Assembly: GCA_025449115.1 (NCBI GenBank)
Contig: JAHLKC010000003.1
Coordinates: 248,001 to 312,000, forward strand
From: Chytridium lagenaria
Taxonomy: Eukaryota > Chytridiomycota > Chytridiomycetes > Chytridiales > Chytridiaceae
DNA: 64,000 nt
Direction: 5' to 3'
A program made the translations under genes and the position numbers. Under the pieces are notes generated by a model. It made no database searches and was not told the origin of the DNA. It was given only the letters and a program-made list of their open reading frames with translations. Positions 11,526-22,622 of this stretch are shown here, in pieces (the first letter of the stretch is position 1; every line of letters starts with the position of its first letter).

Positions 11526-12065
11526 TCAATACCTCACCTCAAGCTCCCTCCTACCCAAAACTCCTCCCATCCCAATCAATTCCATTCCTCCCCACACATT
11601 CTCACCCCCTCCTCCTCCCAACTCCCCCCAAATACCCCACCCCACCACAACAACCCACGCACCCACCCATCCCATCCCACTATCCCCACTCGAAACGCCA
11701 CTCGGCACAGTCTCGGCACCCCTTCCAACCATCACACTGATGATGAGGATCACGATGAGGAAGTCGAGGAGAGTTGGTGGGGAATGGGTCGGAGAGGGTT
11801 GGAGGAATGGGAGGGGTGGAGATTCCTTGTATTTGTTAGTAACGGGGTTGAGGATGAATGAGAATGGAGGTACCTTGATGATGAGACGGGTGCTGGGATG
11901 GTTGGGGGTCCAACCGAGGGGGAAGATGAAGCTGTGGGTGTAAGATGGGGGGTTAATTGGATGGATATGGATTATTGGAAGGTTGGGAAACGCGGATGGA
12001 ATGGAAGGGTGTATTACATACCGATGAGCTCTGTCCAAGAGTCGTCGTTCTTGTGGTGTTGCCAT
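11526..12065 (-). CDS. Small predicted membrane protein, unrecognised
   Basis: The first exon, MATPQERRLLDRAH, ends at a GTATGT donor. A second exon, RFIFPLGWTPNHPSTRLIIK, is bordered by an AG after a pyrimidine stretch and by a GTACCT donor. The next 48-bp intron carries a perfect TACTAAC branch site and keeps frame. The last exon starts ESPPLPFLQPSPTHSPP, contains one clear membrane segment (LLDFLIVILIISVMVG), and ends in a Gly/Trp/Val-rich tail, LGRRELEVRY, at the stop at 11526-11528. The model gives roughly 155 residues with a cytoplasmic-looking charged N-terminus. The splice logic is convincing; the function is unknown. The opposite strand is also open because of base composition, but lacks splice structure. 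Confidence 0.45.
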   Translation of the reverse strand: MATPQERRLLDRAHRYVIHPSIPSAFPNLPIIHIHPINPPSYTHSFIFPLGWTPNHPSTRLIIKVPPFSFILNPVTNKYKESPPLPFLQPSPTHSPPTLLDFLIVILIISVMVGRGAETVPSGVSSGDSGMGWVGAWVVVVGWGIWGELGGGGGENVWGGMELIGMGGVLGRRELEVRY

Positions 12066-12634
12066 TTGTTTCTTGTTGAGAATCAAAGAATTTGTCAATA
12101 TTATTAATAACTGATAGGATGGTGATTTAAACTTGTATTGCTGAATAATGAATCATTGTTTTTTTATTTCTTTATTTTTTTGCAATTCTTTTTGGAGTCG
12201 AGCTCAACAAAAAAAAAAGGATGCTCAATGGCGAGTGAAAAGTTTGGAAAATACATCATGCTATTGTTATTTTCTTTGAGAAGGTGAGTGAGTGTAAAGC
12301 GAAAAGCTGGTGGGGGGGGGGGGGGGAATATTTCGTCCAAAAACCACGACGAGTAAATAATACATAATAAAAGAGCAAGCCAACAAACAAACAAACAGAG
12401 AGGGCGTGAATCAAGATGACCATCTGGTGAGTAAAAACTCCAATTTTTAGTTTCAAGCCTCAACAATGCCACCATGTCTGTGAAGATGAAGTGTGATGGT
12501 TCCCCTTTGACTTTCGAGAGACCCTCGACCTCCCTCTGGCGGTGGAGGCAGTGCTGGTAGCCTGTAACGGATGACCAGGACAGGCCGTGTCACTCACATC
12601 CCCGTCATCATGGTCCTCCACGTCTCCATCATGG
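12066..12634. other. Intergenic, contains a G15 run
   Basis: AT-rich and low-complexity sequence with T-runs. A run of 15 G lies at 12312-12326, a likely hotspot for length error. No gene is seen. Confidence 0.45.
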
Positions 12635-13033
12635 TCAGAGTCGATATCGAAAAAGGCTTGATGTGAAGAGACGGGTTTGTTGTTGATGGTGTATTGAAAG
12701 GAGGGTCGAGGTGAAATTTGTGATTTGAGATAGGCAAGAGGTGACGGACGACGACGATGATGATGATGTGGGTGATGAACGACGATGATGATGATGATGG
12801 TGATGACGTGATGATGATCTAGAGGAGGAGCGAGGTGTTGCTGCTAAAGAGGAAGGGGCCATGAACGACGACGACGAGTCTAGCTGGTAATGGTCGCGGC
12901 TTTGCATCAGAGTGTAGATGCGGGATCGGGAAGGGAGGGGCATGGAGGAGATGGAGGGTCCTGGACACATGAGACAGGGTTGATTGTCTGCAAGGTATCC
13001 TGCCCCGTGGCAGTCTGGGCAGGTGTCGGTCAT
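12635..13033 (-). CDS. Small protein with half a DnaJ-type cysteine motif and Ser/His-rich tail
   Basis: From the only in-frame ATG (13031-13033) the protein is 132 residues. It opens MTDTCPDCHGAGYLADNQPC, then LMCPG: two CxxCxG units, equal to one zinc centre of the DnaJ cysteine-rich domain. The rest is Ser-rich with a seven-His stretch encoded by GAT repeats on the plus strand. The open frame continues upstream to 13288 without another ATG, so an upstream exon or a frame break may add a longer N-terminus. Neither a J-domain nor a client-binding domain is present. Such CxxCxGxG motifs also occur in small zinc-binding chaperone-like proteins. Function is not assigned; the low-complexity tail lowers confidence. 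Confidence 0.35.
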   Translation of the reverse strand: MTDTCPDCHGAGYLADNQPCLMCPGPSISSMPLPSRSRIYTLMQSRDHYQLDSSSSFMAPSSLAATPRSSSRSSSRHHHHHHHRRSSPTSSSSSSSVTSCLSQITNFTSTLLSIHHQQQTRLFTSSLFRYRL

Positions 13034-13344
13034 TGATTTGCTATTGTTGATGCTGTTGCTGTTTCCGCAGTCCAGTCCTTCTCCTCCCCCTCCTCCGTCT
13101 GCAGACTGGTGATGGTACTGGTCCTTTCGAGCACCCCATTGTAGATGAAGGGTTGACGGTGAGGGCAGCAAAGAGCGGGTTCTTTTCCATGTACATGATT
13201 GTTGTTGAGAAAAAAAAATAGTGTGAGAAGCCGTTGTGGATGGTGAAGAAGAAATAGTTGGGTGGTGAAGTTGAGACGGGAGGCACAATTAATAAAAATG
13301 TTCTCTGGTTCCTTTTGGGTGGGGGAAAAGGGTAACTGTCTCAC

Positions 13345-14800
13345 ACCCCCAGGGCCTTTTTATAGTTGGTCGAATTAATTAAAATTATTTTAGAGTTCAA
13401 AGAGAACAAAAAGAAAATAATTCAATTATTATTAATATTATTATTATTAATAATAAATAATAATAAAGGAATCGGAAGGAATAGGAAGATGACCAAGAGA
13501 ATAAATAATAATTATTTATTTTTGTTTTTAATTAATTAATTTAATAATTTAATTGCTTGTTTCAATTTGGTTGCATTTCTTGCTTTATTATATATTTATT
13601 GCTTGCTTGCTTGGCGGTGAATCCTATTTAAATATTACTCCGCTATGTGATACATATATACATATATTCTATGGAATATCTATATTATTATTATTATTAT
13701 TATTTATCCATTAACTCTTATATCATTCATCCATGTATTCGGTTATCTGTCAACCTTATCTATGATTTATGATTAACCAATAACAACGTCACACCTTGTA
13801 AATAATGAGAATATTAATATTTAAATGGCTGACTGGGCTGAATAATAATGACCCTTCCACAAAAGGCTACCTACATATATACATAGATTCACTAGTAATG
13901 TATATTTTAGCCATTTCATTCATTCATTCATTATTAATAATATAATATAGTAATAAAAGGTTATTATTATAATAATAAACATATATACATTCATGCATGT
14001 ATTTAAATATCTTGAAACATGAATTCAATCATATCTATATATATAATAAACATATTAAACAGGATTTGAAACATTTGATGATGTATGTTACATGTATAAA
14101 TAGAAAGGAAATAATAATCATAAATACATATGTAATATATAATGCATGTATGGATGTGTATGTGATGTGTGTATATACATGTATGTTATGTGTGTATGTT
14201 ATGTATGAATATATATGTATATATGTATCAGTATATACGTATATATGCATGGATAGATGTCATGTATTATGTATGTATTTATGTACAGTATAGTAATATA
14301 AATATATATATTTAAATATCGTGTTATTATTTACATGTCTATTAGTTTGTTCTTTACAACATACATATTAATAATAATACTCCTTGAGCAATAAGTCACA
14401 CAAGAATCCTTCCTTTAAAAGCCCACATTCCCATCATTATTGATTATTATTTACATGAAATCATGCATAATAAATATATATTCAGGGCTTCACTCATTCA
14501 TTATATGCTGCCATCATGCTTTTTCGTGTGCAATAATAATAATCCTATTTTCATCACCTCTAATAATTAAAAATACATTCAAAACAAATATATTTTACAA
14601 AAGCCCTTTAATAAATATTATTAGAATATACGCGTCACGCATTCAACGTCTCAAAAGCATTCCCACCACACCAACTTTAATGCGTACGACCGCGCGTATA
14701 GATCGTCGACCTATGTATAATAAAAAAAATTAACTTAACCCCTTAACCATAATATCCAAAAAACACAATCAACGACAACAGTTCTTAAAAAAAAAAGCTC
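13345..14800. other. AT-rich island with TAT/ATT microsatellites
   Basis: A 1.4-kb block that is much richer in A+T than its surroundings. It has runs of ATT/AAT trinucleotides (13430-13460, 13685-13705), CATT repeats (13916-13932) and TATG/TGTA alternation (14150-14290). The open frames within it are translations of the repeats (Tyr/Ile/Met/Val-rich). No gene, tRNA or organellar gene fragment is recognisable. Confidence 0.6.
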
Positions 14801-15376
14801 AGAATCCAACTTGATTTCGACATTGACCTCCTCCTCAACTCCATCTCCTTCCTCATCCACACCCACAACCCATCAACTCCCCCAAAACACTCTCCTCAAA
14901 GCAATCCTCATCTTCCACACCATCTCCCCTCCGAAAAAAAACGCCCTTTCCCAGGCCCAAATCTCCCCTCTAAAACTCGAAACGCCACCCCACGCGACCG
15001 TCAAAACCAATTACATGTAAAAAGTCGAGGTCAAACGTAGAGCGCGTATGAGAATCGGATAGGGAAAAAGGGTATGTGGAAAAGGTGTGAGCGAGTTAAA
15101 GGATGGGGACGGGTAAGAGAGAGGATCAAACTCTTTGGAAAAGCGTTGGAGAAATTTGTAGATAAAAAAAGAAAAATGGGTGATAAAGAGATCTAGTAGT
15201 GCAAGGATGGGTATCATCATAGCTTTTTAAAAAAGACAAAAAAAACAAAAACAACAATAAAGATGAGAAATCAATAAGTCTCACCAATCGCACCGTGGGG
15301 TATATAGTCATCATCATCGCAATCCCCAGTCTACCATCGTATAGGCAAAACTGGCCACAGCACCCTCCTCCTCTCC
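14801..15376 (-). other. Unresolved region, possible membrane-protein exon
   Basis: On the minus strand, 15011-15220 encodes a hydrophobic stretch (MMIPILALLDLFITHFSFFI, then YKFLQRFSKEFDP) preceded by an AG acceptor-like site. Upstream, 15270-15310 could be a short first exon. Downstream, 14840-15000 is open in part but broken. A small membrane protein with frame breaks is possible; I cannot build a consistent model or name a family. Confidence 0.2.
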
Positions 15377-16862
15377 CTAACTTCCCCAACCTCCCCCTTC
15401 ATCCTCCAACTCCCCATCCTCCCCACCCTCCTTCTCCACAACAACCTTGACCGCTTTCACAACAACAGGCGCTTCCTCCATGGGCCTCCCATTCTCATCA
15501 AGAGGTCGCGAACTAGTCACGGACCCGGCTCCCCCTGACAACACAAAGCGTCGTTCGAGTTCAGCTTCGAGTTTAATGATGGTCTCAGTGGCGGAGCCGT
15601 AGAGAGAGGGGTAGGTTTTGGCCTTGAATTCAGGGGTGTTGCGGAAGGCGGCTTGCGCTTCTTCTATGCGCCTTGCTGCATCTCGCTCTACGCAAAAATT
15701 AAAAACTAGTCAGCTAAAGTCCATATCATGCTGTCAAGTAAGTTGAAAACAGATTACAACATACCAAGCTCCAAATTACGTTCCTCCTCTTCCTTTATCC
15801 TCTTTTCCTCAGCACCTTTATCAAAAACGTTAGCGATACAAAGAACAGGGCTCCCCTCAACAAAAAATAAATAACCCTACGTTGTTTCCTCCAATTCACG
15901 GACCACCGTTGAATTTCAATCTCCTCAGGTGTCAGCTCACTTTCATCATACACCACATCTCTTTCCACCTCCATCCCATCTCCCAAACTCCATCATCCCC
16001 AATTTGAACATTGTCGTCGTCATCGTCCTCCTCATCGTCATCACCCGGCACTGCAGCCATCTCATCCATCTCCTCATCAGGTATAGCCGCAACATCCTCC
16101 AACAATTCATCCAGTGTAAATTCTTGAACATCTTCAACGTCCTTCTCCATCTCGCCTTCCTCTCCAGCCGCATTCACAATATCCTCTCCTATCAAATAAT
16201 CAGCCCCATCAACCTCCACCTTTCTCACATTCTCCATCCCGTACGGTTCTATCCTCACAAACTTTTTCGGTCTCTCTTGCTTCCCTCCACCTTGATCCCA
16301 CCCATACCATCCAACCATCCCATATCTCATTCTATTGGGCTCCCAAAACGTTGCCACAGCCTCCATGCCAGCTGCATAGGTTTCCGGCGTCCATGTGGAC
16401 ATGTCGAGGTCATCGGTTTGCGTCAAAGCTTTACACCCAGCTGTAAACGCGAGATGCTCTTGAGCGGCTTGCCATTCCCATATAGCTGATTCCGAGAACG
16501 CTTGACCTGGTGGAACGTTTTCTGTGTGGGTATCGTTCCGCAGTTCATCGTCACTCTCTACATCCTCTTGATCCTCTTCACCGTCCTCAACCGTTTCCAC
16601 TCCCCCTTCCTCCTCCTCGTCGAATGGAAGCGGCACAGGAATGTATTCACTCGCATTCCCAGGTCGTTTCCGCTTTCCAAGTGTAACGGGTTCGGACTCG
16701 ACTTTTGTGGGTTTTGTTTTAAAGCAAGGAGTTGGTTCCAATTCCCATGACGGTGGATGCTGCGTAGGGAGTTGCGAGAGTGCTGTGGATGCTTTCGAGG
16801 ATGGGGAAACGACGGGGGAGAGTGAATTTGGGTCTGTCCGTCATGACGTTGTTGGATGTCAT
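15377..16862 (-). CDS. Unrecognised acidic protein with a conserved-looking W/Y-rich core
   Basis: The first ATG (16862) opens MTSNNVMTDRPKFTLPRRFP. After one frame break near 16750, an uninterrupted stretch of over 240 codons follows. It has an acidic segment (LPFDEEEEGGVETVEDGEED), then a Trp/Tyr-rich core (IWEWQAAQEHLAFTAGCKAL, ATFWEPNRMRYGMVGWYGW, KKFVRIEPYG), then a second acidic run. A one-base break near 15985 leads into VYDESELTPEEIEIQRWSVN and WRKQRR. Two more exons give EEKRIKEEEERNLEL and RRIEEAQAAFRNTPEFKAK, then YPSLYGSATETIIKLEAELE, ending in an acidic, Gly-rich tail at TAG 15377-15379. The mixture of acidic linkers and a compact aromatic core suggests a nuclear scaffold or complex subunit, but I recognise no family. 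Confidence 0.55.
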
Positions 16863-16923
16863 GTTTGAAAAATAGTAAAATGGATAACCCTTTTTTTTTT
16901 TTTTGTGAGATCTTTCTTTGACC

Positions 16924-18071
16924 ATGTCAGAACAACTTGTTGAAGAAGGTGGGTAGATGCTTCAGCTGCGATGACCGCTCAAACAGGACTTCACACATCC
17001 ATCCAACATCATCAATCCATATGTCGTATCTTCATTCCTCTTTCTTATATAATAATATATTGCTAACCCTTTGGATGTTCTCAAAAAGCCAAGCGAAAGG
17101 CCTGCAATGCAGCCATTGACGCCCACATCACATCAGACACCACCATCATTGGAATCGGTAGCATGTTTTTCATCAACTCTACCTTTTGTTCTCCTCATCC
17201 CCCTTTTGCTAATCCATGATCATTCTGGAATAGGCTCTGGCTCGACGATCGTTACTGCGTGCAACGACTGGTGGAGTTGGTCAAAGAGAAAAAGGTGCAC
17301 GTGACTGCATGCATTCCGACGAGCTTTCAGGCAAACAGCTCATACTTGAAGGCAAAGTTGCCTTTGGTGAGTCCATTGCATTCTTTCATTCTGAGGCCTT
17401 TTTTGGGTCTTCCCACCCCACACCTTTTTTCCTTCTATTTGCATTGATTTTTTTTCCTTACTTGTCCTTCTGCAAAACCTTACAACAACAACAAAAAAAA
17501 AAATCTGACCTTTTACCTTCAAGGCTGAACTCAACTCCTACCCGGAAATCGACGTCGCGTTCGATGGTGCAGACGAAGTTGATTCTCAACTCAACTGCAT
17601 CAAAGGAGGAGGTGGATGCCACTTCAAGAAAAGTTGGTCGCGGCCGCTGCAAAAAAGTTTGTATTGGTCGCCGATTACAGAAAGGACAGCGCTGTTCTTG
17701 GCACGCAGGTTTGTGCTTTATTCTTCCTTGTGGAAAACTCACTTTTATTTACAGTGGACCAAGGGTGTCCCCATTGAGGTTATCCCCATGGCGTATGTCA
17801 GTATCGAAAAGGTGAGATTTCATCGCACATACGGTGTCTATATCACAAGAAAATCACGGCGCTCGGTGGGAAACCTACTTTGAGGATGGCTGTGAAGAAG
17901 GCTGGACCGGTTGTGACAGATAACGGGAATCTTATCATTGACGCGGATTTCGGTCAGATTAAAGACCCGCAAGGACTTCATTTATCTCTTATTCAAATTC
18001 CTGGTATCGTTGAGACAGGATTGTTCTGTGGGATGGCGTCGGTCGCGTACTTTGGTTGCGCAGATGGGTGA
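16924..18071 (+). CDS. RKI1: Ribose-5-phosphate isomerase A
   Basis: This cytosolic enzyme interconverts ribose-5-phosphate and ribulose-5-phosphate in the non-oxidative pentose phosphate pathway. Exon 1 (MSEQLVEE) splices at GTGGGT into AKRKACNAAIDAHI. Then follow TTIIGIGSGSTIV, the phosphate-binding loop; VHVTACIPTSFQ; and EIDVAFDGADEVDSQLNCIK, carrying the catalytic Asp/Glu cluster. After GGGG come VLVADYRKDSAVLGTQWTKG and VPIEVIPMAYV, then KAGPVVTDNGNLIIDADFG. The end is PGIVETGLFCGMASVAYFGC followed by ADG and TGA (18069-18071). Fungal and plant enzymes often have a few more residues, so a GTGAGT donor overlapping the stop may lead to one more small exon. Frame breaks occur near 17250, 17330 and 17625. 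Its start codon is 61 bp from that of the divergent acidic-protein gene. Confidence 0.92.
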
Positions 18072-18414
18072 GTTTCTTTTTATTGTTGGCAGATGGGATG
18101 TTGCTAACCATGCAACGTTTTTTTTCGATATGAACGATTATCCGGAACTCAAGATCCGTCAAGTTTACACTAGCTCTGATGCACATATTTAAAATACCAT
18201 TGTTCAATTGTTGCAAATGCTGGTCCACCATCATGCAGTAGATTCCAGCTAAACGAAAATTTCTCATCGTTTTTTGTGCATCAATTGCATTCACCTATCT
18301 AGTGTCGGCAGTTGATTCATTCAAACAAAAAACGCAAGAACACCCACAACAGCGCAGCAAACTGCGCACTAGTTCACATTGTCTGACTTACATATTAATA
18401 TAAAAAGGACTATC

Positions 18415-21400
18415 ATGGCCGGCGAAATGGGTGCGCATTTTAATCCTACATTGCTTTCATCAGTATGCCAACTTACCTTTCTTCCATGCCACGCCCAGAC
18501 ATCGACGAGGAGATTCGCTTGGCACAGGAAGCCCGTCAGAAAGCCAAAGCCGCCAAATCTCCTCCTCCTCCTCCACTACCCAACGTCCCGAAAAAGTCTC
18601 TCTCGTGGATCCGTCAGCTACGACAAGGATCTGTACGCATCAGACGATTTAGATAGATATGACATGGACCTCAACGATGATGGTCCTAGCTGATGTGGAT
18701 GGAGGGAAACGGAGCTTGCTTTCGAGTTTCACTGCACCAAAGGATGTTTACAAGGATATTGCGGCCTATGGAGGAGGATGCGCCAGATCCTATTTTGAAT
18801 GTGAGACCATCTCGTCGTATCGCTGACCGCGAAGATGACTACCGGAAACAACGGCTGCAGAGACAGTTATCACCAACTCGAGCTGACCCTTTTGCTGCTG
18901 CAACCGGTGATAAGACGGGTGAGAATGGTGCGGGTGGGAGGTCTTACAAGGAGGTGATGAAGGAAGCGGAACTTGACCGTGAATACGATAAGACGTTGAA
19001 GAAAGTTAAGGAGAAGCAGGAGGAGCTTCGGAAGGAGGCGAAGGAGGCAAAGGAGGCTTTGGCTTCTAGACCTGCCATTGTGCCGGCCCCTGAAGTTGTT
19101 AAGGAGGAAGGTGAAGGTGGATAAGCCTAAGAAGAGGAGATGGGATCAAGCGGAACCTACGCAGGAGGTGAAAGCGAAAAAGTCGGAATGGGAGGATGAG
19201 GACGATGAGGGGAAGAAGAGTTCAACTGTTGCCGCGACGCCGACCAAGAAGAGGAATAGGTGGGATGAGACCCTGTTGCTCCTGGTCCGATGGGAGGACG
19301 GTTAGTCAATGGGATGCAACGCCGAAGGGAGCTGCAGGTTCTCAGACTCCTTCACAGAAAAAGTCTCGATGGGATGAAACGCCTGTTGGGTTTAACCCGT
19401 TTGGCGCTACACCAGTTGGGACAGCTGGTATGAACATTGCGACTCCTGTTCCCGGTCAAGGTCCAACATTACTCCTGAAGTTGCGAATGCCCTTCGATGG
19501 GAGAAGGAGATTGATGCTCGTAATCGACCGTTTCGGATGAGGAGCTTGATTCGATTCTGCCGTCTGAAGGTTACAAGATTGTGGAGCCTCCATCATCTTA
19601 CGTGCCTATCCGAACTCCTGCTAGAAAGCTCACAGCAACGCCGACTCCCGTGCATGGTATGGTTGGGGCTGGTTTCGTCATGCAGGCTGAGGTGAAAGTG
19701 CTTTTGCGCCGGTTCCATTCCCATGGGTGTTGACATTCCTCCCGAGATTGCTGGTGTTGGAGCTCTTCAATTCTTCAAGCCCGAAGATTTGCAGCATTTC
19801 GGGAAGCTCATGTCGGACACTCGTGATGAAGCCGACCTTACTGTTGATGAATTGAAGGAGAGGAAGATTATGAGGTTGTTGTTAAAGATCAAGAACGGAA
19901 CGCCGCCGATTCGTAAGTCTGCTTTGAGGCAGATTACGGATAAGGCGAGAGAGTTTGGACCGGCTTCGTTGTTTAACCAGATTTTGCCGCTTCTCATGTC
20001 ACCTACGCTGGAAGACCAGGAACGGACACTTGCTTGAAAGTCATTGATCGTGTGCTTTATAAGCTTGATGATCTGGTTCGACCCTTTGTTCACAAGATCC
20101 TTGTCGTCATTGAACCCCTTCTTATCGACGAAGACTATTACGCGCGTGTGGAAGGTCGTGAAATCATTAGTAACCTTTCCAAGGCTGCTGGTCTTGCTAC
20201 CATGATCGCAACGATGAGGCCTGAATCGATCACGTTGACGAGTACGTGCGAAACACCACCGCTCGAGCCTTTTCCGTCGTCGCATCTGCTCTTGGTATCC
20301 CTGCATTGATGCCTTTCCTTAAGGCGTGTGCAGGTCCAAAAAGTCATGGCAGGCTCGACACACGGGTATCAAGATTGTGCAGCAAATCGCTATCTCATGG
20401 GATGTGCTGTTCTCCCGCATCTCAAGAACCTTGTTGAGGCCATTGCTCATGGGCTTGAAGATGAGGAGCAGCAAAAGGTTCCGCACTATTACTGCTTTGG
20501 CTATTGCGGCACTTGCTGAAGCGGCGCATCCTTATGGTATTGAATCGTTTGATTCTGTGTTGAGACCATTGTGGGCTGGTACAAAGAAACACCGTGGGAA
20601 GGGTCTTGCGGCCATTTTGAAGGCTATTGGATATATTATCCCGTTGATGGATGCCGAGTATGCCAATTTCTATACCAAGGAGTGATGTCGATTCTGATTC
20701 GAGAGTTCCAGTCTCCTGATGAGGAGATGAAGAAGATTGTGCTCAAGGTTATCAAGCAGTGCTGTGGGACGGAGGGGGTGGAGCCGTCGTATATCCGGAC
20801 AGAGATCTTGCCAGAGTTTTTTAAGAACTTTTGGGTGAGACGGATGGCTCTGGATAGGAGGAACTCGAAGCAGCTTGTGGAGACTACTGTGGAGTTGGCG
20901 CAGAAGGTGGGAGTTTCAGAGATTGTTGGACGTATCGTCGAAGATTTGAAGGATGAATCGGAAACCTTACCGCAAAATGGTTATGGAGACCATTGAGAAG
21001 GTTATTGTGAACCTTGGGGCCGCAGATATTGATGAGAGGCTCGAGGAGACTCTTATTGATGGTATTTGTATTCTTTCCAAGAGCAAACATTGAGGACGTG
21101 ATCATGCTTAACGGTTTCGGTACCGTCGTCAATGCTCTTGGTATGCGTGCGAAACCCTACATCCCGCAGATCTGTTCCACAATTCTGTGGCGTCTCAACA
21201 ATAAATCTGCCAAGGTCCGTCAGCAGGCTGCTGACCTTATCTCCCGCATTGCTGTCGTGTTGCGCACGTGTGGGGAGGAGAAAGTTATGGCACATCTTGG
21301 GTTGGTTCTTTACGAATACCTTGGTGAAGAATACCCTGAAGTTCTTGATCCATTTTACGTGCGCTCAAATCCATCGTCAACGTTATTGGTATGAGTAGCA

Positions 21401-22392
21401 TGACGCCACCCATTAAAGACCTTCTTCCTCGTTGCACACCGATTTTAAAGAACCGACATGAGAAAGTGCAGGAGAATTGTATTGATCTTGTTGGTCGTAT
21501 CGCTGATCGTGGGGCTGAATTCGTGTCTGCAAGAGAGTGGATGAGGATCTGTTTCGAGTTGCTTGACATGTTGAAGGCACACAAGAAGGGGATTCGACGT
21601 GCGACCGTCAACACGTTTGGCTATATTGCGAAAGCCATTGGACCGCAAGATGTGTTGGCGACGTTGCTGAATAACCTCAAGGTTCAAGAACGGCAGAACC
21701 GTGTCTGCACAACAGTCGCCATTGCTATTGTTGCTGAAACGTGTTCGCCGTTCACCGTGTTGCCGGCTCTCATGAATGAATACCGTGTCCCTGAGCTTAA
21801 TGTTCAGAATGGTGTGCTTAAATCATTGTCGTTCTTGTTTGAGTATATTGGTGAGATGGGGAAGGATTATGTTTACGCTGTCACGCCGTTGCTCGAGGAT
21901 GCACTCATGGATCGAGATCTTGTGCATCGACAGACTGCTTGCACGACTGTCAAACATATGGCGTTGGGGGTTGTGGGGTTAGGTTGTGAGGATGCGATGT
22001 TGCATCTCATGAATTATGTCTTTCCGAACGTCTTTGAAACGTCACCGCATGTGATTAATGCTGTCACTGAGGCGGTGGAGGGGTTTAGGATGGCGGTGGG
22101 GCCTTGTACTGTTATGCAGTATTTGTTGCAGGGAATGTATCATCCTGCGAGAAGGGTGAGGGAAGTGTATTGGAAGATGTTCAACAATCTTTACATTGGA
22201 TCACAGGATGCTTGGTTGCATTTTATCCGAGGATTGAGGATGACAGTAGAAACAAGTATCAGAGGTATGTGCTTTTTCATTAGTTTTTTTATTTTGGTTT
22301 TGTTTTGTTATAATTAAAGGTTGATTGGTTTCAATACTGAACTCTTTCTTTCATTACTGTTGAATAGGCACGAACTCGACATCATCGTTTAA
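18415..22392 (+). CDS. SF3B1: SF3B1 / Prp10 / Hsh155, U2 snRNP HEAT-repeat subunit
   Basis: This is the central SF3b subunit that clamps the branch-site helix in both U2 and U12 snRNPs. A tiny first exon (MAGEM) splices at GTGCGC to [18 protein letters not shown]. The disordered N-terminal third has RRWDQAEPT- and RWDETP-type repeats that bind UHM proteins, then AMFPEGYK-like and [17 protein letters not shown]. The HEAT domain starts near 19750: [158 protein letters not shown] and [24 protein letters not shown] ends. A last intron near 22266-22368 precedes HELDIIV and TAA. The body between 18510 and 22265 lacks introns yet is split into about ten alternating frames; 21391-22265 is intact. Given perfect motif continuity I read the breaks as sequence error. 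The Lys equivalent to human K700 is present (EQQKV). Confidence 0.95.
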
Positions 22393-22622
22393 TCTTGGTC
22401 GTCCTGATATCCTTTTTTCCCGTCCTATATGTATTATCTCCCATCCATATTGAGAGTGCTGATTTTTACAATAAAAACCGCAAAGCTATTGTTATAACTG
22501 GTCTCCCTCTGGTATCGTTTTACTACAAGATGTTCGAGTTGGCACTGGCTGCCTGAGTTTCAACTTGATGAAATCTCTAGGAAACGAAATTGTTGATTTT
22601 TCTTGAAAGGGACGAAGTCATC

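Noticed and set aside
13997..14293. Tyr/Ile/Met-rich open frames on both strands resembling mitochondrial membrane proteins
   Set aside because: They are translations of TATG/TGTA microsatellite sequence and match no organellar gene.
18415..22392. SF3B1 as a pseudogene because of about ten frame changes
   Set aside because: Protein motifs continue without loss across every break, the last 870 bp are intact with a valid terminal intron, and actin shows the same one-base losses.
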